Positions 1 through 7,957 of a stretch of 64,000 nucleotides of DNA are shown here, piece after piece; position 1 is the stretch's first letter, and each line of letters begins with the position of its first letter. The notes beneath the pieces were generated by a model that worked only from the letters and a program-made list of their open reading frames with translations, ran no database searches and had not been told where the DNA came from. The stretch is from Seiridium cupressi. Its lineage: Eukaryota; Ascomycota; Sordariomycetes; Amphisphaeriales; Sporocadaceae. The stretch lies in the NCBI GenBank assembly GCA_036674765.1, contig JARVKI010000041.1:295773-359772 (forward strand), written 5' to 3'. The translations under genes and the position numbers were made by a program.

Positions 1-231
1 CGGAGGCTCGGGTGGCTGCGGTGCTGGTGCTGCGGTAAGTTGTCTCTCATCTGGTTTTTTAGGTCCCTTGCTGACGAAACTGCAGTGTTCCGGAGGAGCA
101 GCGGCGTGCGGCGGCGGTGGTGGATGCGGAGGAGGCGGCGGTGGTGGAGGTGTAAGTTCAACTTTATCTTGGTTTATGATAGTGCATAAAAGCTAACGAA
201 TGCATAGTGCGGCGGCGGTGGCGGCTGTTAA
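1..231 (+). CDS. 3' end of a glycine/cysteine-rich protein gene (partial, three exons visible)
   Basis: Three short exons in one frame encode a Gly/Cys tail: exon to 34, intron 35-85 (GTAAGT...CTGAC...CAG), exon 86-151, intron 152-207 (GTAAGT...GCTAAC...TAG), exon 208-231 ending in TAA. The reading is Gly-Gly-Ser-Gly-Gly-Cys type, then a run of Gly with Cys every six to seven residues, finishing CGGGGGC. Both introns are phase 0 and lie between Cys-Gly blocks. The 5' part lies outside the window, so the protein class is unknown. Tails like this occur on small fungal proteins of unknown function and may bind metal or form disulphides; that is inference. The joins are convincing because both introns carry complete splice and branch signals. 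Confidence 0.6.
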
Positions 232-684
232 TCGTAGAGACTGTGACGGTCTCGACTTTCAGCTGCTCATGCTGATTGCTTAAGAGGACTCTTCCTGGTG
301 TGCATTGATCCGTGGTTCGATGGCCTGTGGCTTTCCCTTGATAGTTTTCCTAGCAATTGATTTCGAGATATCCATTGTGCTTGTCTACAATAATCTCATC
401 TCACTGTGCAAGCTTTGGTCTGATCTCGAATACTAAGAATGATCTTATCCTATGTTATACATACCTAACCGTTTCCTCCAAGTGCCCTCTACAGTCTTCA
501 AAGAACCGACATTTAGCTCAGACAATGAATGTGTTTGTGTATTTCTCGGTCACGCTTCTCGCCATGTAAACTACCTTATAAGCTTTTGCCAAGTCCTCAA
601 GCACTCTGGCGCCGAGACTATTTCCCCACAATCTGCAGGAACGCGCCAGGTCGATGACGCATCTTCCTTGGCATTGAGAAAATC
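232..684. other. non-coding stretch
   Basis: No gene is visible. Short open frames here have no family features, and the minus-strand frames of 571-1172 are Leu/Ser-rich antisense readings of the acidic pseudogene that follows. Confidence 0.6.
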
Positions 685-1396
685 ATGGTCGAGACAGACA
701 AGAGTACGGGGAAGGTCGAGGAGAGCTCCCATGACATTGAAGAGAGTACGGAAGAACTGCCCGAGAATGACGAAGAGTATGGAGAAGACAGTGGCGATGA
801 TGCCGTGGCCGGAAAGGAGCATGGGGGAAGTGAGAGTGAGGGCGGGGATAAATTTGAAGCAGATGACGAGGACAAAGACGAGGAGTGAAACGACAAAACC
901 GATGATGAAGCGCAATATGAACATGATGGAAAGGAGGAAGACGGAGGGGCCGAGGACGCTGGCAGTGACCAAGATGGCGAGGAGGAGCAGTCCAACCAGG
1001 ATGAGGATGACGAGCAGAAAGGAGCCAAACGCGAGCCCACACCAAACTCCCAGTCTGGTTCTTTGAAGAAGCAGAGGACTAGCAAGTTTTCCAATATCGA
1101 TACCTCCGAGCCCAATGGTGCAGCCGCCGAGGGCAAGGTGGGCACGAAACACGATGAACCGCGGGACCCCAAGTCACGGGGCTCGGCTAATCGTCTGCCT
1201 AAGAAGGGCCAACAGGTTCACTAGAAAGCGCTGCTGGGATACGTAGATGGAAAGGTGGTCGAGATTATTGACTGGAAATCAAAAGGTTGAAGGGAAAAAC
1301 GTCAAGGCTACCGCTGAGGATCCCAGTATTGTACTGGAGAGCAACAAGAGTGGGAAGATATGCGTGCATAAGCCCGAAGCTGTATATTTTGACTAA
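685..1396 (+). pseudogene. decayed Hva1/TUDOR-domain (DUF2945-like) protein gene
   Basis: Starting at ATG 685, an acidic Glu/Asp-rich region (MVETDKSTGKVEESS...) is stopped by TGA at 886-888 and continues in the same frame through another acidic stretch, a Lys/Ser linker and the motif LPKKGQQVH. A TAG at 1222-1224 follows, then KALLGYVDGKVVEII, a TGA at 1288-1290, and after a shift of one base VEGKNVKATAEDPSIVLESN and KSGKICVHKPEAVYFD with TAA at 1394. The last part matches the small Tudor-like domain of fungal 'hypervirulence associated' (Hva1) proteins, which normally read QVxWK where the TAG now sits. Two stops and one frameshift make this a pseudogene rather than an intron-split gene; no splice signals fit. 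The TAG is what a G-to-A change in a Trp codon would give. Confidence 0.65.
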
Positions 1397-2102
1397 GTAG
1401 TTATATGGGAGTGTTAGCTTTGGTTGGAACTCTTTATAATCTGGAAAAACAGTAATGATACGTGCGGTGTCGAGGATGAACATGTAATTCAATCACTGGT
1501 TCTTTTGATGGTGCGAAAACCTTGACGGAGATACCCTTGGTAAAAATGGAGATTTGGATAAGAGGCTATGAGTATCCCAGATTGTGGCTTTATCACGCGA
1601 TGTGGCGCAAACAAGATAGGTTCTGCCTATCATGTTCATGGGTTCAGAAGCACACATGTCCATGCGTAGTTGTGGTAGGAGATGACTCAGCCTTGCACGC
1701 GGACCTTGACAGATATTCGACTCTAGGGCGAGACTCGGCATGGACGCTCTTCTGAATCTGAATTAGACAAGAAGTGATAAGCTGGTGTTGAAAGATGTTA
1801 TATAGCAAGGTTTTCATGTAGCGGTACTGTTTCTAATGAGAGCCAGCATCACTTGAACATTTGAAAGCCATTTAAGGAGCGAATACTATATATTATGAGT
1901 CCACTAATTGGCGATGAGCTCACAGCTCCACACATCACAGCTCCCACCAAAGTATCATCGCCAAAGAAGGAAAGAATGTAAACTCAGTCCCCGGTACACC
2001 CCAATCAATCGCTTAGGTCTAGATAGATCTGAAGCAGCCCAAGAGAACACCTCGAGATCCTATTTCATCCTTAAAGAGAGTAGATGCCTAGTGAAAATCG
2101 CC
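1397..2102. other. non-coding stretch downstream of the RiPP-like precursor
   Basis: Only short frames on both strands (around 1493-1755), none with a recognisable domain or good splice context. The plus-strand frame at 1908-2288 runs antisense to the precursor gene and is a shadow. Confidence 0.55.
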
Positions 2103-2540
2103 TCATTTCTTCTTGTCAGTGGCATCGCCTTCGCTGTCAGTAAGGAGCGTCGAAGCCCAGTAGAGTGGGGTGTCTCGTTTTTTCTCATCCTTCTCTCCGT
2201 CAGTGAGAAGGGTGGAAGCCCAGTAGAGCGGAGTATCTCGTTTCTCCTTGACAGCAGCATCATCTGCGCCATCGGTCAGAAGCGTTGAAGCCCAGTAGAG
2301 CGGAATGTCTCGTTTCTTCTTATCATCCTTGCCGTCAGCGAGAAGGGTGGAAGCCCAATAGAGCTCCGCACGCTCCTTGATAGAGGCAGGGTCGATTGAG
2401 CCCTCCGCGCCACCCTGATCCATTGTTAGCAACGGGGAAGGGGGTTCTGGTGTCAGTGAGTAGCTCACGGTAACAGGGGCAGCTATTCCAAGGGCAGAGC
2501 AAAAGCTCAAGATGACAGTGACAGCTGACTTGGCAATCAT
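2103..2540 (-). CDS. Kex2-processed repeat precursor peptide, likely dikaritin-type RiPP precursor
   Basis: The single-exon frame gives 145 residues. Residues 1-20 form a signal peptide (Lys near the start, hydrophobic core, likely cut after ALGIA). A Pro-rich leader (21-57) follows, then four copies of LYWASTLL[A/T]D[G/S] at residues 60-70, 81-91, 105-115 and 126-136. Copies 2-4 are each preceded by a basic site and a short linker, KKKR-DIP, KEKR-DTP and KKR-DTP; copy 1 has KER-AE. Acidic spacers (KDDKK, ADDAAVKE, EKDEK, EGDATD) separate them and the protein ends in KKK. A secretory signal, tandem cores, KR sites and acidic tails are the architecture of UstA-like precursors. The UstYa gene 2 kb upstream supports this. 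No Cys lies in the repeats, so it is not a normal alpha-pheromone precursor. The final peptide and its chemistry are unknown. Confidence 0.82.
   Translation of the reverse strand: MIAKSAVTVILSFCSALGIAAPVTVSYSLTPEPPSPLLTMDQGGAEGSIDPASIKERAELYWASTLLADGKDDKKKRDIPLYWASTLLTDGADDAAVKEKRDTPLYWASTLLTDGEKDEKKRDTPLYWASTLLTDSEGDATDKKK
2133..2363 (-). repeat. four tandem core-peptide repeats inside the precursor gene
   Basis: The cores are encoded at 2331-2363, 2268-2300, 2196-2228 and 2133-2165, that is 63, 72 and 63 bases apart. The 33-base core units are nearly identical at DNA level (the complement of CCCAGTAGAG recurs), while the spacers differ in length and sequence. This pattern suggests recent duplication or homogenisation with selection on the core. 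Confidence 0.85.
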
Positions 2541-2680
2541 GATAGCGATTTATGACTTGGTAGTGTCAAGAAGGCTTTAGGCAGTTAAAAAGTGGCAATT
2601 CTGATGGCAATGGCAAGTGACTAGAAATGAGGTGCTCTGTAGTCCAAGTCAAGCACAGGAATTGATAAGATTGAGGAAGG

Positions 2681-2690
2681 TTTTTATAAT
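2681..2690 (-). promoter_or_regulatory. possible TATA box of the precursor gene
   Basis: On the minus strand the sequence reads ATTATAAAAA about 145 bases upstream of the precursor ATG, a plausible TATA element. No other promoter evidence is available. Confidence 0.3.
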
Positions 2691-4546
2691 ATTCTACGGA
2701 GCATACAGAGGCTCTACATAGATGGAGTATCGCCTGCTGAACCACGAGCCTCTGGCTGAGAGGGCTCACGGAACCGGCATACCCTCTCCTTACTCGGCGA
2801 TGTGATTGTCGCTTTCCAATGTGCTCATCAACGGTGGCTTACGCTACATTGCACGCAAGCAGGAGCAAACATCCCGTTCAGCACACCGCCGTAGATGTTG
2901 CCCCTTCACCATGCAGATACAATGGGTTGTCTTAGACTGGTCGGCTTTCTGCTTTTGACTTCTTGCATGAAGCCTAGAAGTCCAATCACAGCGCTCCTAA
3001 GCACGTATCGAGTCTCCATCACATAATCTAAGCAGCCAGAACGGACTATGTCGCCTTACAAAAATACTTTGCATTTTCTGTGGCACTAGTCAAGTCGATC
3101 ACAAGATCAATGATTAATTAGCAAATAACTAAGTCATAATCTACTGAGAAACAATGCTGTCTGTCCATCAAGCCGTAGCCTTCGAGCCCGATGTCAACGA
3201 TTGCCACATAGGAATTACAATAAGGCTTAGATAGTACAACAGATCGCAGCCAGTGGAATGCAGAGATCATGAAATTTTGTGTGGAGCACGCTAAATACTT
3301 CCCGTGTTAAGAATCAGGTCATCTCTCCGTAGTTATTCTAACTAGTGTATAAGCCTATGAAACGCTAGATTATGAGACATGATTGACTCTTGATTAGTAT
3401 TAAGACAGTATCATGACAATTGTGGGAACTGTGGTCGCGTATAACGGTCCGGTGCAAGTCCACGTTGTATGGCTCCTTGAACTAATTCAACAGAAATACC
3501 TTGCAGATTGATCGCGGCCGAAATAGAGGCTTGATTTCCTGCAGGACCGGGCAACCTAGCATCGAATCCTGACGCCTCAGATTCCTATTGGCCCATGCCC
3601 GAAAGCACTTCATCACGCATATGGCCAGCCAAGCGGGCGCGTGGATAGCCTGTGCTGGCCGGCCATGAAGCGGAAGCCAGCTGGAGCTAATCGGATTTAT
3701 TTTTAGAGATTTGGGGATACAGTTCGACAACGAAGACTTCAGCTGGATTTAGCAGCTTCTACCTCTACAGATGTTGAAGGCAGTCTTCTGTTGTATGCTC
3801 TTAATGCATACGATCACTTCATATGATCGACTACTTCTTCGATCCTTTTCCAGATTTTCCGCTGATTTTCCGACGATTACGCCCAAAGCGCTGAAGTGTG
3901 GTCCACATTGTTCGGCCGTGTACTAGGTGGTGTCACTTTATTGCGCAATGTTTGCTCTGAATCAGTGAGTGGGCCGAGTATTCGGAGCTTGAAAAGCGGA
4001 CCGGTGCAACTTTATACAATTCAGACCCGAAGGGGTTGAGGGTCGGGGAACTCTGGCTGACACAAGCTGATGACAGGCCCAAGCAAGTTGCTTCTTCTAA
4101 GCAAACAATCTGATTTCGGTGGACATCAGCGAGGATGTTAGTGGAGCTCATTGAGCACATCTTGCGGTGATCGAATGTCCGAGAGATGCCCTGGGCTGGA
4201 AAATGGCACGGGTACGTGGACGTCGCTGAAACCACCCGTATGCACGGTATTTCTGCAAAACCATGCTTTTCCATGCCAAGTCTTGTATCACCGTCAATTT
4301 ACCGGGCATAATTGCCAACTAGTGCTAGTGCATTGAATAAGCGCTGATTGGGTACCACTAGTCTGGATATACTACGATTGGGTGTGTCAGTGTACTATGA
4401 TAGCCTTGCTGGCAGAAAAGCATTGTCGTGCAAACACAATGGACATGGATGCAAGTTGCAATTTTCAATTCGTATCACAACAAAAGTTCGGACCCACTAT
4501 ACACATCCAAGAGGCAAAGCGCCGCATGCTAGCAAAAGGGTCTGCT
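2691..4546. other. non-coding stretch between precursor and UstYa gene
   Basis: About 1.9 kb without a recognisable gene. Short frames at 3482-3730, 3933-4274 and 4348-4647 have no family features. It should hold the upstream region of the precursor and the 3' region of the UstYa gene. No further cluster gene could be read here. Confidence 0.5.
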
Positions 4547-5753
4547 TCACAATATGTGGTCATCATCCTGGTCACCCCCACTCAGATGATTCGGGTTCTC
4601 CTCTCCAAACAGCTCATAATACCGATCTGGAGCTGGTAACTGCGTGACCCCTTTGGGTTTAGACATGACTTTCTTGTACTTGTCCATGTCTAGTGAGACC
4701 TGCTTCCTGAACTCGGTCAGGCCGTCAAAATCGATGCACTGGCGGTTGATACTCATATCTGGCCAGGGCAGGTCCTGCGTTTCTACCCCTAGTGGAAAGG
4801 GAAAGACAAATATGTTAGCTTCTTACTTCCATCGTCAAATAGTAGACTCCCGCCGCTTCCAATACAGCCAGCTTCTTCGAGTGACGCGTTGATTCCGCCG
4901 ACAGAAGATACCAGAGTACTGGCTACCTTGAAAGTGCAAAGAATACTGTACTTACAATGCAAGGTCATCAGATTAACGTTGCCACTGCATTGGATAGCCT
5001 GGAAGAGAATGTCTGCGCAGTGGTTGATATGCATTTCGCGCAACTTGAGTGTATGCGCTCGACCTTGGGAGACGTTGTAGTAGTTACCATAGGCGATCTT
5101 GCGAAGGCTGTTTAGACAGTGAAGCTGGTGGTAAACATCAAAAACTGCACCGTATGCGTTGTCACCCAGGCCCCAAATATGGTCTTCGAGCTTGATGGCG
5201 GTATCGGGATCTTTTCCAAGCTTTACGATAGTCTCTTTGGTGACTGGCATGACACGGAGTAGCTCGTATTCCCACCAGAGCTCATCGGCCTCGTCATTCG
5301 GCTGGTGGCGCGCGATTGAGGGACTTCTGGGTGGGAACAGCGTGCCGTTAATCGTCGCTACATGCGGCTGCAAATCAACCATATCGTGTATAGGAGCTGT
5401 TGTTTTACATCAGTGGATGATCGGGGGATGGTGCTGTTGGCCTGGTCGTTTTATGGCGACTTGAGTTTTCGGAAGGACTTACACCAAGAAGATGTTCGTC
5501 TCAGATCAGGGTTCAGGGTTTTGGATTGATGAGAGGGACCAACAGATATTGTTAAGAAAATAAGCGAAGTGACGAGAATGAGACAGTTGATGGCCGTGAG
5601 TATGAAATACCACCGAACGGATCTTGGTGTGCGCTCATCTGACTGCGTCGGTAACAAGGTCTCCGTTTCGATGTCAGGTTCGGTGCCAGGGAGCGTCGAC
5701 GTCTCCATGGACCCCCTGATGAGCGAGTACTTGGACTCAGATACGTGATCCAT
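4547..5753 (-). CDS. UstYa family (DUF3328) oxidase-like protein
   Basis: Three exons, 5753-5483, 5396-4956 and 4788-4547, give 317 residues. Introns are 86 and 167 nt with GTAAGT donors and CAG/TAG acceptors, and all joins keep frame. Features in order: cytosolic N-terminus (start chosen at MDHVSESKYSL, typical of the family), one membrane helix at about 48-72, the family segment around INGTLFPP (106-113), the first copper-site motif HQLHCL (180-185) and the second, HINHCAD (213-219). These two HxxHC motifs define DUF3328 proteins, which carry out oxidative cyclisation or halogenation of fungal RiPP cores and act as single-pass secretory pathway proteins. A tail of about 80 residues (HWVETQDLPWPDMSI...) follows. 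All motif His and Cys residues are present, so it should be active. Its neighbour, the repeat precursor, is the natural substrate; that link is inference. Confidence 0.88.
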
Positions 5754-6510
5754 GACGTTTGCAAGAATGGAACGTAGGCAAAGAACTGAGAGTATCTGAA
5801 TGACTTGCGGAAGATGATAGTTGAGATGTTCTGAGTAGGAAATCTGTTCTTGGAGACTGACAAGGAGAGTTGATCCATAGCCATAATGCGTTGTGCCCAA
5901 TCAGGATCAGAACCATCAAAGTCGGGGCTATGAACCAGAACGGTATTAGTTACACCGCCAGATTCATCACCTGGTGGCTGAAAATCGGTGTTGAACCATA
6001 AAATACATACCGTTCGCTACACACCTTAATGACAAGTCAGTTAGTGCCGATCGGGGCCACTCGGGCATGCTACAAGCCGGGCATACCCTTGCGCATGTGC
6101 TGCTGCATGATGTGGTTGAGGCCGCGGAGTGAGTAAACATGATCCCTGCAACATGAGATGTCTAGACAACAGATATTTTGTGGCGCTGATAAAAGACCAT
6201 GTGTCTGAAGCGAGGCCGTCATTCTTGATTTCCCCTCTCCGAATCACTTAAGATCCCCGTAGTAGCACGCAGACACATGACTCGATTTCTGTGCCACTGG
6301 GATCAACCAATTAAGTGACTGTCCATTCTTGGCTCAAAGTGAGCCTGCTAGTGCTAGGTATAACCTCAAGCCTAAACGATATCATAGCTTAGATAGCGAG
6401 TAATTTTGCTGGTACTAACGAAGAAATAACGTTGTCTTAGTATGTAGTGGTGAAGAAAGAGGAAGGAAGACTCGAGGATATTCTCATTTACAATCTTCCC
6501 TTGCTTCATG
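5754..6510. other. non-coding stretch upstream of the UstYa gene
   Basis: Holds the UstYa promoter and the 3' flank of the monooxygenase gene. The UstYa frame stays open upstream to 5900, but the extra residues do not resemble the family. Confidence 0.5.
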
Positions 6511-7957
6511 CTAAGCAAAAAACCTGTTTCCTGGCCGTCTGAGTCCCAAATGATCCCTGAGTGTCTGGCCATCATAATCCTTCCTGAAAATGCCCCTCTT
6601 CTGCAACTCGGGAACTAGCCGTTCAGCTACATCATCTAACCCCTGGGGTAGATAGGGAAAGACGACATTGAAGCCGTCCGAGCCCTCCTCCATGAGCCAC
6701 CTTTCCATCTCATCTGCGACGGTCTCGACCGTTCCCACGAAAGCAAGACCAGAATATCCTCCGTAGCGCTGAGCCAACTGTCGCACCGTCAACCCCTCTG
6801 CTGCTGCAAGTTTCAGCACACCCTCTCGAACTGACTTGCTTGCGTTTGTCTCGGGGATGTCCGTCGGTAAAGGAGCGTCTGGGTCGAACTTCGATGCATC
6901 TGTGCCTAGCGAGATCGACAGAGACGCGATGGAGCTATCGTAACTGACTAGACTATCTAGTTTCAACCTTTTCGCCTGTGCGTCTTCTGCAGTATCCCCA
7001 ATGACTACGAACGCTGCGGGGAGCAATTTGATCTGCCCGGGATCTCTGCCCGCGGCTTTCGCTCTGGACTTGACGTCGGCGTAGAACGCCTTGCCTGCCT
7101 CCAGATCCTTGGGCGCACAAAACACAACCTCAGAGGTTTCCGCCGCCAGTTGTCTTCCGGGCTCTGACTGCCCAGCCTGAACAATTACGGGCCAGCCCTC
7201 TGTGTCAAATTGGGATTAGTCATTGCTATTACGGCAAATCATCCCGGTCCTGCAACGGGGTATATTGCAAGAACAAGCCAGACGATGTACGACAGGTGCC
7301 AAGAAATTACCCACGCGGCGGTCGTGCGATATTCAACGGACCTCTAACCTGAAGGTCAGGGCCTTTATGGTCTAGCACGTGTATCCGCTCAGGATCAACG
7401 TATATGCCACTCTCTAGGTCCCGGATGAATGCATCATCTGCGAAGCTATCCCACAGCCCCGTGACGACATCGTAGAACTCACGGGCGCGAGCGTATCGCT
7501 CCCCATGCTCCGCATGCTCATCGAGACCAAAGTTCCGCGCCGCATCTGGGTTGGCCGTAGTGACAATGTTCCAGCCTGCCCTGCCACCGGAGATGTGATC
7601 CAGGCTAGCAAATCTTCTAGCAATATGGTATGGTTGATCATATGTTGTGGAAGCAGTGGCGACCAACCCGATCTTACTTGTCACGGCTGCCAGTGCAGAG
7701 AGCAGCGTGAACGGCTCGAAGGATGTCACGGTGTGGCTGCGCTTAAGTGCCTCTACTGGCATGTTGAGAACTGCCAGGTGGTCCGCCATGAAGAAGGCGT
7801 CGAATTTGGCGGCTTCTAGTTTCTGTGCGAACGAGACTATGTGGCCGAAGTTGAAGTTGGCATCCGGGTATGAGCCTGGATATCGCCAAGCGCCCGTGTG
7901 CAGGCTCACAGGCCGCATGAAAGCGCCGAGGTGGAGCTGTTTCTTCTTTTCAGCCAT
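6511..7957 (-). CDS. FMN-dependent monooxygenase, NtaA/SnaA/DszA (luciferase-like) family
   Basis: Two exons, 7957-7315 and 7199-6511, joined across a 115-nt intron (GTGGGT donor, CAG acceptor), give 443 residues, the usual length of the family. Start MAEKKKQLHLGAFMRPV was preferred over the upstream ATG at 8068 because family homology begins there. Visible motifs: FDAFFMADHL, then FEPFTLLSALAAVT, then SGGRAGWNIVTT (flavin region), and PPQGWPVIVQAGQSE, which is restored exactly by the splice join. The family uses FMNH2 from a separate reductase to oxygenate or desulphurise small substrates. It is the nearest neighbour of the UstYa gene and in the same orientation, so it may tailor the RiPP product, but this class is also common as a stand-alone catabolic enzyme in fungi. 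Confidence 0.85.

Noticed and set aside
571..1172. Long minus-strand frames (Leu- or Ser-rich) opposite the acidic region
   Set aside because: They are antisense readings of Glu/Asp-rich codons and follow its repeats; the plus strand carries the recognisable Hva1-like domain.
1493..1755. Possible WD40-like fragment on the minus strand (YLVCATSRDKATIWDT)
   Set aside because: Only one repeat-like segment, no flanking blades and no matching frame; likely chance.
1908..2288. Plus-strand frame of 126 residues
   Set aside because: It is antisense to the four-repeat precursor; the precursor has the signal peptide, KR sites and core repeats.
2103..2540. Alpha-factor-like mating pheromone precursor
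   Set aside because: Kex2 repeats fit, but the cores lack the Cys pair and W-C...C pattern of filamentous ascomycete alpha-pheromones, and a UstYa gene is adjacent.
4348..4647. Plus-strand frames over the 3' end of the UstYa gene
   Set aside because: No features; they overlap the real minus-strand exon 3.
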